From: an uncultured Draconibacterium sp. | GTDB taxonomy: Bacteria > Bacteroidota > Bacteroidia > Bacteroidales > Prolixibacteraceae | NCBI RefSeq assembly: GCF_963677565.1 | Contig: NZ_OY781981.1 | Span: forward strand, 1,736,001 to 1,800,000 | Length of the DNA: 64,000 bases | Direction: 5' to 3' | Shown: piece after piece, positions 17,701 through 25,643 of the stretch | How the letters are laid out: every line of letters begins with the position of its first letter | How positions within the stretch are numbered: the stretch's first letter is position 1 | The notes under the pieces: generated by a model | The model's input: the letters and a program-made list of their open reading frames with translations, nothing else | What the model was told of the DNA's origin: nothing | The model's database searches: none | Position numbers and translations under genes: made by a program

Positions 17701-18425
17701 AAAGTTTGTTCGGTGGAATGGGAGGCGGACAGGACATTCAAAAACCGGCGGTTCCGAAAGTTGATGAGTGGGCAAAGCTAATTTTACTCGAGAAAGAGAA
17801 GAACCTTATCGGAATTTACTTAACTGCTCATCCGCTTGATGATTACCGCCTGGAGATCACCAATTTCTGCTCGAGAGAGGTGGCGCTCAAAGACCTGAAC
17901 AACGATATCTCGAAATACCAGGGGAAAGACTTTACATTTGGAGGAATGGTAACTGCAGCCCGCGAAGGACAATCGAAGAACGGAAATATGTACGCCGTTA
18001 TGACGCTGACTGATTATACCGATTCAAAAGAGCTTTTCTTTTTTGGAAACGACTATGTGAACTTTAGCAAATTCTGCAAAGTTGGGATTTTTATTATGGT
18101 GAAAGGATCGGTGAAACAGCGTTTTAACAGTGATTTCTACGAGTACAAAGTGAATAGCATTGAGTTGCTCGATGATGTGCGCGAAAAGTACATTAAGAGT
18201 TTAACCATTAATGTGCCGCTTAAAGCGCTTACCGAAGACTTTGTAAAACGCGTTGATCAGATGGCGGGTGAATACAAAGGTAAGGCACTGTTGAAGTTTA
18301 ATGTTTTTGATACCGAGAACAATATGTACATTGAAATGTTTTCAAGAACAACAAGGGTAAATCCTTTAGATAGTTTTCTGAACTTTTTTGATGAACAACC
18401 GGAAATGAGTTACAGAATTAATTAG
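14778..18425 (+). CDS. dnaE: DNA polymerase III subunit alpha
   Basis: This is the replicative polymerase subunit, 1215 residues long. The PHP domain opens with THLHVHSQYSILDG and contains LALTDHGTMFG. The catalytic palm Asp pair lies in PDVDIDFDDDGR (about residues 442-453, D443 and D445), after GPGRGSAAGAAVSYC. The fingers include FQFESDGMKKHLRDLKP and YRPGPMEYIPDYIARKHG, and an OB domain lies near the C-terminus (FTFGGMVTAARE). All PHP metal-binding histidines in the opening look present. It is the DnaE1-type enzyme. trxA follows 46 bp downstream. Confidence 0.98.
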   Translation: MVPFTHLHVHSQYSILDGAASIGDLVGKAKSDNMPALALTDHGTMFGIKEFHAACSKAEIKPILGCETYVAARTINDKSDKVDRSGHHLILLAKNRVGYINLIKLISTATTTGFYYKPRIDKELLEKHHEGLIASSACLGGEIAQHLMANNIKAAEDAVLWYKKLFGDDYYLELMRHPAQSQREREEVYDWQVKVNKQLVPLAKRLGVKLIATNDIHFTNESDAEAHDLLICLNTGKDFDDPNRMRYTKQEWFKTQAEMNELFKDLPEALANTNEIAEKVEPFELNSAPIMPMFPIPEEIGTEEGFKEKYSEADLREEFGDSAFERLGGYDKVIRVKLESAFLEHLTFEGAKERYGDPLEKSVEERLIFELNTIKTMGYPGYFLITQDFINWAKDNGVLVGPGRGSAAGAAVSYCSGITNIDPIKYDLLFERFLNPDRISLPDVDIDFDDDGRQLVLEYVTNKYGQDKVAHICTFGTMATKSSIRDVARVLKLPLPEADRLAKLVPEAPKMSFKKAFKESPDLAREKDSPIPLVVDTLNYAEKLEGSVRNTGVHACGILISRDTLTDHIPLMPTKDEEHLLTTQYDGRFVEDIGLLKMDFLGLKTLSIIKECLENIKLSKGIEVPINDIPLDDEKTFQLFSHGETTAIFQFESDGMKKHLRDLKPNRFEDLVAMNALYRPGPMEYIPDYIARKHGKQKVDYDVPMMEEYLSDTYGITVFQEQVMLLSRLLAGFTRGDSDTLRKAMGKKIMSVMEKLKVKFVDGCKANRQFVDECKNKGKKTDEVINKIWKDWEAFASYAFNKSHSVCYAYIAYQTGFLKAHYPAEFMAANLSRNLNNITDITKLMTECKRMKLNVLGPDVNESFIKFTANPEGDIRFGMGAIKGVGSGAVQHIIDVRNERGHFETIYDLVEHVNLQAVNKKNLEALAMAGAFENLKDVNRSCFFAGENENDDTNFIEKLIRYGNRVQLEAQSAQQSLFGGMGGGQDIQKPAVPKVDEWAKLILLEKEKNLIGIYLTAHPLDDYRLEITNFCSREVALKDLNNDISKYQGKDFTFGGMVTAAREGQSKNGNMYAVMTLTDYTDSKELFFFGNDYVNFSKFCKVGIFIMVKGSVKQRFNSDFYEYKVNSIELLDDVREKYIKSLTINVPLKALTEDFVKRVDQMAGEYKGKALLKFNVFDTENNMYIEMFSRTTRVNPLDSFLNFFDEQPEMSYRIN

Positions 18426-18471
18426 TTTTGTGATACAAACAAACGACATACAACAATAAAAATATAGAGAT

Positions 18472-18789
18472 ATGGCTTTAGAAATTACAGATGCCAATTT
18501 TGAAGAATTGGTAATGAATTCAGACAAACCGGTGATGATCGATTTTTGGGCAGTTTGGTGTGGCCCATGCAGAATGATTGCACCAATTGTTGAAGAAATG
18601 TCTGCTGAGTACGATGGAAAAGCAGTGATTGGTAAAGTTGACGTTGACAACAACCAGGATGTTGCAATGAAATACGGAATCAGAAATATTCCTACAGTAT
18701 TGTTTGTGAAAAACGGCGAAGTTGTTGACAAACAAGTTGGCGCGGCTCCAAAACAAGCATTTGTTGACAAGCTAAACGCGCTGCTGTAA
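18472..18789 (+). CDS. trxA: Thioredoxin
   Basis: The 105-residue cytoplasmic thioredoxin has the active site WCGPC (residues 29-33), the buried Asp of DFWAVWCGPC and the cis-Pro in RNIPTVLFVKNG. It reduces protein disulfides using electrons from thioredoxin reductase. There is no signal peptide. A long hairpin follows the gene. Confidence 0.96.
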   Translation: MALEITDANFEELVMNSDKPVMIDFWAVWCGPCRMIAPIVEEMSAEYDGKAVIGKVDVDNNQDVAMKYGIRNIPTVLFVKNGEVVDKQVGAAPKQAFVDKLNALL

Positions 18790-18808
18790 TAAAATTACAT
18801 CATTAAAG

Positions 18809-18884
18809 CTGTCATTTCGACGAGTTGGCGAGGAGAAATCTCTTGTTTAGAGCTGATTTTCCCATCTTCGAAATGACAGTTTTT
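18809..18884 (+). repeat. REP-like palindromic intergenic element, probably also the trxA terminator
   Basis: A 12-bp perfect stem (18809-18820 with 18868-18879) encloses 47 nt, which include the segment GGCGAGGAGAAATCTC, and is followed by TTTTTATTT. The outer arm starts CTGTCATTTCGACGAG, a form I associate with scattered palindromic elements in Bacteroidota genomes. A related element lies at 23226-23295. Confidence 0.6.
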
Positions 18885-18895
18885 ATTTCATCATT

Positions 18896-19825
18896 TTGAA
18901 GAACCTATTCGACATAGAACAATTTCACCGCTTTGATAACCTTGGTTTAATTGCACACGAGGTTGTTGAGGGGTTTATCACAGGCTTGCACCGAAGTCCG
19001 TTTCATGGATTTTCGGTTGAGTTTGCTGAACATCGTTTGTATAACCAGGGCGAGTCGACCAAGCATGTCGACTGGAAATTGTTTGCTCGCACCGACAAAC
19101 TTTTTGTGAAACAATACGAGGAGGAAACCAATCTTCGTTGCCAACTGGTAGTCGATACTTCTTCATCCATGTTATTCCCTTATTCAAAAGGGAAAAAGCA
19201 TTTACACAACAAACTGGCTTTTTCTGTATACACAGCTGCAGCACTTATTTACCTTATGCGTAAACAGCGTGACGCTGTAGGACTTACACTTTTTTCCGAC
19301 GAAATTGAGTTCCATTCTTCACCACGAATTTCATCGGTAAATGCCGAGGTGATGTACGGAAAACTATCGGAGCTCATTCAGCCAGAAAATGCTAGTTTGC
19401 GAAAAACCACCAACACCACACAAGTTCTTCATCAAATTGCAGAGAATATTCATAAGCGTTCGCTGGTAATTATTTTTAGCGATATGCTCGACAGTTCGAA
19501 AAACGAGGAGTTGTTTTCTGCACTTCAGCATTTGCGTTACAACAAACACGAGGTTATTCTTTTTCATGTAACCGATCATGCGCTTGAGCGCAAATTCGAC
19601 TTTGGAAACCGTCCGCACAAATTTGTTGACCTGGAAAGCGGGCAGGTGGTTAAGTTTAATCCCTGGGAGGTGAAACAGTACTACACAAGCACGGTTAGCG
19701 ATTATTTTGAAGACCTGAAAGTAAAGTGTGGGCAATACCAGATCGACCTGGCAGAAGCCGACATAAATAAGGATTTTAAGGAGGTGCTGTTTTCGTATCT
19801 CGTGAAGCGCAAAAAGCTGTTCTAG
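18896..19825 (+). CDS. DUF58 domain protein (vWA-like)
   Basis: The 309-residue protein carries the DUF58 signature HRSPFHGFSVEFAEHR, then VDWKLFARTDKLFVKQYEEE, followed by VDTSSSM (86-92), which is a DxSxS MIDAS motif of a vWA-type domain. No membrane segment is seen. The start must be TTG at 18896, since no ATG occurs before the conserved domain. DUF58 proteins usually pair with a MoxR AAA+ ATPase. Here the next gene, 66 bp on, encodes a different AAA+ protein (YifB/ComM). The cellular role is not known. Confidence 0.85.
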   Translation: MKNLFDIEQFHRFDNLGLIAHEVVEGFITGLHRSPFHGFSVEFAEHRLYNQGESTKHVDWKLFARTDKLFVKQYEEETNLRCQLVVDTSSSMLFPYSKGKKHLHNKLAFSVYTAAALIYLMRKQRDAVGLTLFSDEIEFHSSPRISSVNAEVMYGKLSELIQPENASLRKTTNTTQVLHQIAENIHKRSLVIIFSDMLDSSKNEELFSALQHLRYNKHEVILFHVTDHALERKFDFGNRPHKFVDLESGQVVKFNPWEVKQYYTSTVSDYFEDLKVKCGQYQIDLAEADINKDFKEVLFSYLVKRKKLF

Positions 19826-19891
19826 TACCTAACCTTTTAATTCTCTGAGCTTTTTACTACATTTAACTATTATTAAACTAAGTCCCCGTTT

Positions 19892-21430
19892 ATGTTAGTT
19901 AAAACCTTCGGAAGCGCAGTTTTTGGAATCGATGCCACCACTATTACCATTGAAGTAGACGTAACCACCGGAATTAAATTCTTGCTTGTTGGATTGCCCG
20001 ACAGTGCAGTGAAAGAGAGTCAGCAACGTATTGAATCGGCGCTGCGTTTAAATGGCTACAAATGGCCGAAAAAGAAAATCATTATAAACATGGCTCCAGC
20101 CGATATTCGTAAAGAAGGCTCGGCTTACGATCTTCCGCTGGCTGCAGCAGTTTTGGCCGCGTCCGATCAAATTAGTTCAGAAAAATTATCGAAATATGTT
20201 TTAATGGGGGAACTCTCGCTCGACGGCACTTTGCAACCCATAAAAGGCGTTTTACCCATTGCAATTAATGCACGAAAAGAGGATTTTGAAGGTTTGATTC
20301 TGCCCAAACAAAATGCACGAGAAGCAGCAGTTGTTGACCGATTGAAAGTTTTCGGTGCCGAAAATATTACTGAAGTGATAGACTTTTTAAACGACGAAGG
20401 AAATCTCGAACAAACGATAATCGACACACGAGCTGAATTTTATGCGCAGGTGAACAATAATCCGCTCGACTTTTCTGATGTAAAAGGACAGGAAAATGTA
20501 AAACGGGCTTTGGAGATTGCAGCTGCAGGAAGTCATAACATAATTTTGGTTGGGCCTCCCGGATCGGGAAAAACGATGCTCGCGAAACGAATTCCTACAG
20601 TTTTACCACCTTTTTCGTTAAAAGAGGCGTTGGAAACCACCAAGATTCATTCGGTGGTTGGGAAGATCGATAAAGAGACTTCTTTGATGACACGACGCCC
20701 GTTTCGTAGTCCGCACCACACAATCTCTGATGTGGCTTTGGTCGGTGGCGGGAATTATCCGCAACCGGGAGAAATCAGTTTGGCGCATAACGGCGTTTTG
20801 TTTCTGGACGAACTACCTGAATTTAAAAGGTCCGTTCTCGAAGTGATGCGTCAACCATTGGAAGATCGGAATATTACCATTTCGCGGGCCAAGTTTTCGG
20901 TGGAATACCCGGCCAGTTTTATGTTGGTAGCTTCCATGAATCCGTGTCCGTGCGGTTATTACAATCACCCCACAAAAGAGTGTGTTTGTGCACCCGGCGT
21001 GGTGCAAAAATACCTCAATAAAATATCCGGGCCGCTGCTCGATCGAATTGATATTCACTTGGAAGTTGTTCCGGTGCCATTTAAAAAACTGTCGGAAATG
21101 GAATCATCGGAGAATAGTGAAGCGGTGCGCGAGCGCGTGTTAGCTGCCCGGAAAATTCAGGAGAAACGGTTTGCGGAGCATCAAGGGGTATACGCCAATG
21201 CACAAATGACCTCGAAATTGATACGTGAATACGTGGTACTCGACAATGAAAGCAATAACCTGATTAAAAATGCCATGGATCGTCTTGGCCTCTCGGCCCG
21301 TGCCTACGACCGTATTTTAAAGGTTTCGCGTACCATTGCCGACCTCGAAGGACAGGAAGATGTGCAGGTCGATCACCTTTCGGAGGCCATTCATTACCGC
21401 AGTCTGGACCGGGAGAACTGGGGTGGATAG
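19892..21430 (+). CDS. comM: YifB/ComM family Mg-chelatase-like AAA+ ATPase
   Basis: The 512-residue protein has the N-terminal Lon-protease-like (ChlI) domain opening with MLVKTFGSAVFGIDA, an AAA+ core with Walker A GPPGSGKTM (about 221-229) and Walker B LFLDELPEF, and a C-terminal Mg-chelatase domain (RAYDRILKVSRTIADLEG). A Cys-rich insertion (MNPCPCGYYNHPTKECVCAPG) is standard in this family. ComM is a hexameric helicase that promotes branch migration during natural transformation. Whether this organism is competent is unknown. Confidence 0.93.
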   Translation: MLVKTFGSAVFGIDATTITIEVDVTTGIKFLLVGLPDSAVKESQQRIESALRLNGYKWPKKKIIINMAPADIRKEGSAYDLPLAAAVLAASDQISSEKLSKYVLMGELSLDGTLQPIKGVLPIAINARKEDFEGLILPKQNAREAAVVDRLKVFGAENITEVIDFLNDEGNLEQTIIDTRAEFYAQVNNNPLDFSDVKGQENVKRALEIAAAGSHNIILVGPPGSGKTMLAKRIPTVLPPFSLKEALETTKIHSVVGKIDKETSLMTRRPFRSPHHTISDVALVGGGNYPQPGEISLAHNGVLFLDELPEFKRSVLEVMRQPLEDRNITISRAKFSVEYPASFMLVASMNPCPCGYYNHPTKECVCAPGVVQKYLNKISGPLLDRIDIHLEVVPVPFKKLSEMESSENSEAVRERVLAARKIQEKRFAEHQGVYANAQMTSKLIREYVVLDNESNNLIKNAMDRLGLSARAYDRILKVSRTIADLEGQEDVQVDHLSEAIHYRSLDRENWGG

Positions 21431-21521
21431 TCTTAAGGCAGAGCTAATTAATTTTTATATTGTCGTTCAAACAATAAGCTAAATTTTGTATCTTCATAGC
21501 CTAAATCAATAAAACCACAAA

Positions 21522-23153
21522 ATGAAGAAGCCTGTTATTTTGGTGCTCTTATTCTTGAGCATTATTCCAACGTTATTCGCACAAAATATTCATTTAAACT
21601 CGCTGGGGTTTTTAACTGATGGCTCAAAATCGGCTGCTATCCTACAGTCCTGTACTTCATTTCAGCTTGTTTCCGTTTCTACCGGAGACATTGTTTTTGT
21701 AGGAGAAGCTTTAGGACCAAAATATCAGAAGAATGTAGATCAGGAGGTTTGGAAAATTGATTTCACAGACTTCCAAAAAGCGGGTAACTACTACCTGAAA
21801 GTTCCCGGAGTTGGTCGGTCAGATGAATTTAAAATCGCAAAAGATGCATTCAATTTTGCGGCAGTAACAAGTATGCGCGCCTTTTATTTGTGGCGCTGCG
21901 GAATGGCAGTTGATGGTGAATTTGCAGGCAATCATTATCATCAGGATGTTTGTCACCTGGATGATGCCTACGAAGATTATATCGGGAAGAGAGGCTCGAA
22001 ACGTGATGGAACAGGCGGCTGGCACGATGCTGGCGATCATGGAAAATATGTGGTAAATGCAGGTATTTCGCTGGGTGTTTTGTTTTATGCATGGGAGCAT
22101 TTTCAACCTCAATTGGAAAAAATGGATTTGGATATTCCCGAAACAGCACCCGGATTTCCCGATTTTCTGCAGGAACTAAAATGGGAAACCGACTGGATAT
22201 TAAAAATGCAATATCCCGATGGTTCGGGCAGGGTGTCGCATAAACTAACACGAAAAAACTTTTCAGGATTTATAATGGCCAGTGACGATGATGTCAAACG
22301 CTATTTTACCGAATGGAGCTCTGCGGCAACAGCCGATTTTGTCGGAATGATGGCCATGGCTGCCCGCTACTTTAAACCCTATGATGCCGCTTATGCGAAA
22401 AAATGTCTGGATGCAGCGTGGGTGAGTTATCGTTTTCTGCAGGAAAACCCAAAGTATAAACGTTTCGAGCAGGGAGATTTCCGCACCGGAGGGTACCAGT
22501 CGAAAGATGAGGATGATCGGTTGTGGGCAGCTGCTGAGTTATGGGCAACTACCGGGGACGAAAGTTGTTTACGTGATTTTGAAAAACGAGCAGCAGCAAT
22601 CGATTATAAAATTGAAGAAAACTGGGACTGGCAAAATGTGTCGAACCTGGCCATGTTCACTTACGCTCTTTCTTCGCGCAAAGGAAAAAATCCGGAAGCA
22701 GAAGCTACAATAAAGAAAAACATCATTGCCAACGCCGAAGTTTTGGTAGAAAAGGCAGAAACTGATGTGTATTCGCGTGCGCTCGGTGGCAGGTATTACT
22801 GGGGCTGCAACGGAACGGTGGCCCGCCAAACCGTAAACCTGCAGGTGGCAAACCGTATTCAGCCCAACCCAAAATACAAACAGGCGGTCATTGATATTGT
22901 CGATCATATTTTCGGAAAGAATTACTATAATCGATCGTATGTTACCGGTTTAGGAATCAATCCGCCAATGCACCCGCACGACAGACGTTCAGGGGCCGAT
23001 AATATTGATGCACCCTGGCCGGGCTACTTGGTTGGTGGTGGCCACTCAGCAACCGATTGGGTAGATAAACAGGAATCATACAGCCATAACGAAATTGCAA
23101 TAAACTGGCAGGCTGCTTTGGTTTATGCGCTTGCCGGGTTGGTTAGTTATTAA
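21522..23153 (+). CDS. Secreted glycoside hydrolase family 9 endoglucanase
   Basis: GH9 enzymes hydrolyse beta-1,4-glucans such as cellulose with inversion. The 543-residue protein has a signal peptide ending near residue 20 (TLFAQ), an N-terminal Ig-like CelD domain (about 21-105) and the (alpha/alpha)6 catalytic domain. The motif GGWHDAGDHGKYV (about 165-177) holds the catalytic base Asp. PMHPHDRRSG and the C-terminal SYSHNEIAINWQAALVYALAG hold the remaining signature, including the acid Glu. There is no carbohydrate-binding module, dockerin or type 9 secretion tail. It stands apart from any SusC/SusD pair and may act on oligosaccharides in the periplasm. Confidence 0.93.
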   Translation: MKKPVILVLLFLSIIPTLFAQNIHLNSLGFLTDGSKSAAILQSCTSFQLVSVSTGDIVFVGEALGPKYQKNVDQEVWKIDFTDFQKAGNYYLKVPGVGRSDEFKIAKDAFNFAAVTSMRAFYLWRCGMAVDGEFAGNHYHQDVCHLDDAYEDYIGKRGSKRDGTGGWHDAGDHGKYVVNAGISLGVLFYAWEHFQPQLEKMDLDIPETAPGFPDFLQELKWETDWILKMQYPDGSGRVSHKLTRKNFSGFIMASDDDVKRYFTEWSSAATADFVGMMAMAARYFKPYDAAYAKKCLDAAWVSYRFLQENPKYKRFEQGDFRTGGYQSKDEDDRLWAAAELWATTGDESCLRDFEKRAAAIDYKIEENWDWQNVSNLAMFTYALSSRKGKNPEAEATIKKNIIANAEVLVEKAETDVYSRALGGRYYWGCNGTVARQTVNLQVANRIQPNPKYKQAVIDIVDHIFGKNYYNRSYVTGLGINPPMHPHDRRSGADNIDAPWPGYLVGGGHSATDWVDKQESYSHNEIAINWQAALVYALAGLVSY

Positions 23154-23225
23154 TATCGTCTGGTTTTCTGCTATCGTGGGTTGAGCTGGATATTAAGTGT
23201 TAAGTCGACTATGTAACTTCGTTGC

Positions 23226-23295
23226 GTCATGCTGTCTGTCAGCCGACGGATTCAGCATCTTTTTGATAAAGATTCCGAATCAAGTTCGGAATGAC
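23226..23295. repeat. REP-like palindromic intergenic element
   Basis: Two nested palindromes lie in the 225-bp gap between the GH9 and reductase genes: ATGCTG/CAGCAT, and the arm pair TTCCGAA/TTCGGAA, with GTCAT and ATGAC at the outer ends. Its outer ends match those of the element at 18809 in style. The remainder of the gap shows nothing else. Confidence 0.55.
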
Positions 23296-23378
23296 ATACG
23301 TGAAACTTAAGAATTGGCTTAATGTTAGGTAGTTCAATTGATTTCAATTAATTTTATAGAAATCAAATTCTACCTATT

Positions 23379-24848
23379 ATGACTAAATCAAAAAAGTATC
23401 CCGTTTCCCGAAGAGATTTTATCAAAGTTTCTGCAGCATCAACTGCAGCAGTTTCAGCAATGTCGCTTGGTGCTTGTAATTCAGAAAAACTACCGGAACC
23501 CATGAAACGCCCTTTTGGTAAGTTAGGTTTTAATGTAACCACACTTGGTCTCGGTGGTCAGGCATCCATTCAGTGGACTCCCGATGATGTTGAGCCTGAA
23601 AAAATTATTCTGAAAGCATTTGATTTGGGCGTCAACTACTTCGATACTTCCAACTTATATGCAGATAGTCAGTTGAATTATAACAAAGCTTTTAAACATT
23701 TAAACCTGATTCCCGGAGAAGAGGGTTACAACGAAGATTTGCGAAAATCTATCTGGCTGACAAGTAAAACGGCTATGCGCTGGGGAAAACCGGGATGGCC
23801 TGAGCAGGAGGGAGTTAATAACTGGTCGAACGGCGAAAATGTAAAGTGCGCGGTGGACGATGTAAAACGGTCGTTAACGCAATTATTTGGCGATGGAGAA
23901 GGAAACTACCCCGATGGCTCCTACCTGGACATGGTTTTGTGCCATACACTTAACAATGCAAATGAGGTTGATGTGCTATACGAAGGTCTTGAAACTCCGC
24001 TCGATCCTGATGGTAATTTTGGGGCATTGGTAGCACTTCGCGATTTGCGCGATGGAACCAACCTGACAGGAATGAACCCTAAAAATGAAAAGCTCATTAA
24101 ACATATTGGTTTTTCCGGACATGCGAATCCTCCAGTAATGATGGATATGATTCAGCGCGATGAGTACGGTATATTGGAAGGAATGCTTGTCTCAATAAAT
24201 GCCAACGACAAAACAAAAATGAACATGCAGCACAATGTAATTCCAATTGCAGAGGCCAAAGGAATGGGAATAATTGGCATGAAAGTATTTGCCGATGCTG
24301 CCATGTATCATAAAGAGCCACGCTGGTCGCAAACGCCTGCCGATGTTTTCCGGAAAATTGGAACCGATGAACTGCCAAGTAAACCACTTATTGAATACTC
24401 GCTGACAACACCCGGCGTGCACACACTAATTATTGGAATAGGGCAAATCGATGATGATCCGATGAAATGCCAACTGGTACAGAACTTTTATGCTTCACAG
24501 ATAGCTCCTGACGGTATGAGTGCAGCAGAGCGAAAACGAATTGAGGAACAGGCAAAAAGTGTGAAGCCGGGAAGTAATTATTTCCAGGTCATTGATAAGG
24601 AGTCGCTTTCAGCTCCCCGCGATGCAAAATTTGCAGATGGAAAATTGACGTGGAATACTGCTTTGGCAGATGAAGAACCGATTTCTCATTACGAAGTTCT
24701 GCAGGGTGCCGAATTGCTGGGAAAAGTGGAACATAAACCACAATTGCTAAAAAGCGAGCCGTTTAGTTTTGATTTGAATAAAACAGGAGGTATTACTCTT
24801 GTTTCTGTTGACAAAGCAGGTAACAGAGCAGAAGTTGTTGTGGCTTAA
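23379..24848 (+). CDS. Tat-exported aldo/keto reductase lipoprotein
   Basis: The 489-residue protein starts with a twin-arginine signal (SRRDFIKVSA) followed by a lipobox (SLGAC), so it is predicted to fold in the cytoplasm, cross by Tat and be lipid-anchored. The aldo/keto reductase barrel has the catalytic tetrad in FDTSNLY (Asp, Tyr), LTSKT (Lys) and LCHTL (His). A C-terminal domain of about 80 residues looks like an Ig/FnIII sandwich. Export of an NAD(P)-dependent enzyme implies a tightly bound cofactor. It follows the secreted GH9 gene and probably acts on a sugar or related carbonyl, but the substrate is unknown. Confidence 0.85.
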   Translation: MTKSKKYPVSRRDFIKVSAASTAAVSAMSLGACNSEKLPEPMKRPFGKLGFNVTTLGLGGQASIQWTPDDVEPEKIILKAFDLGVNYFDTSNLYADSQLNYNKAFKHLNLIPGEEGYNEDLRKSIWLTSKTAMRWGKPGWPEQEGVNNWSNGENVKCAVDDVKRSLTQLFGDGEGNYPDGSYLDMVLCHTLNNANEVDVLYEGLETPLDPDGNFGALVALRDLRDGTNLTGMNPKNEKLIKHIGFSGHANPPVMMDMIQRDEYGILEGMLVSINANDKTKMNMQHNVIPIAEAKGMGIIGMKVFADAAMYHKEPRWSQTPADVFRKIGTDELPSKPLIEYSLTTPGVHTLIIGIGQIDDDPMKCQLVQNFYASQIAPDGMSAAERKRIEEQAKSVKPGSNYFQVIDKESLSAPRDAKFADGKLTWNTALADEEPISHYEVLQGAELLGKVEHKPQLLKSEPFSFDLNKTGGITLVSVDKAGNRAEVVVA

Positions 24849-24933
24849 TAAAAATTTAATGACCTTTGTGGCGAATAGTATGAACTAAAAACCTTACTAT
24901 TGGTTTCAAATAAAAAACATAATTTTAACTAAT

Positions 24934-25599
24934 ATGGTAGACAGACTTTCCGATCCCATTGGACGACTGATGGGATTGCGTTATAAATCGCACCCCTGGC
25001 ACGGCGTTTCAATTGGCGAAAATGCTCCCGAAGAATTAACCGCTTTTATCGAAGTGGTTTCAACCGATACAGTAAAATACGAAATTGATAAAGATAGCGG
25101 CTACCTGCGTGTTGACCGGCCACAGAAATTCTCGAATGTTGTTCCGGCTTTATATGGTTTTATTCCGCAGACTTATTGCGGCACTAAAGTTGGCGAATAC
25201 TGTTCCGATAAAGTGAATCGGAAAGGCATAAAAGGCGATGGTGACCCCATTGATATTTGTGTGCTAACCGAAAAAGATCTGGCACATGGTGATTTGCTGG
25301 TAACAGCACGACCTATTGGAGGTTTCCGTATGATCGACGGCGATCAGGCCGATGATAAAATTATTGCCGTTTTGGATAATGATACGGTTTACGGTCATTT
25401 TACCGATGTATCGCAAGTACCTGAAATTGTAATCCAACGCTTGGAACATTATTTCCTTACTTACAAGGATATGCCTGGTGTTGACTCAAACACCGAAATT
25501 GCTGCAACTTACGGGCACGATGAAGCGCTTGAAGTGATCAAACTTTCGGTTGAAGACTACAATAACAAGTTTGCTAATTTGGGCAAATTGCTTGCATAA
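24934..25599 (+). CDS. ppa: Inorganic pyrophosphatase (family I)
   Basis: This enzyme hydrolyses pyrophosphate and pulls biosynthetic reactions forward. The 221-residue protein has the metal-binding signature GDGDPIDICVL (101-111) and the acidic block DGDQADDK (135-142). Its longer N-terminal segment (MVDRLSDPIGRLMGLRYKSHPWHG) marks it as the extended bacterial form found in Bacteroidota. It is followed by a strong terminator. Confidence 0.96.
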   Translation: MVDRLSDPIGRLMGLRYKSHPWHGVSIGENAPEELTAFIEVVSTDTVKYEIDKDSGYLRVDRPQKFSNVVPALYGFIPQTYCGTKVGEYCSDKVNRKGIKGDGDPIDICVLTEKDLAHGDLLVTARPIGGFRMIDGDQADDKIIAVLDNDTVYGHFTDVSQVPEIVIQRLEHYFLTYKDMPGVDSNTEIAATYGHDEALEVIKLSVEDYNNKFANLGKLLA

Positions 25600-25605
25600 A
25601 TAAAT

Positions 25606-25639
25606 AAAAAGGCCTGATCTTCGAAAATCAGGCCTTTTT
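25606..25639. terminator. Bidirectional terminator between ppa and the M14 gene
   Basis: A 13-bp perfect stem AAAAAGGCCTGAT/ATCAGGCCTTTTT with an 8-nt loop sits between two convergent stop codons. A/T runs on both sides suit either direction. Confidence 0.88.
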
Positions 25640-25643
25640 ACTT

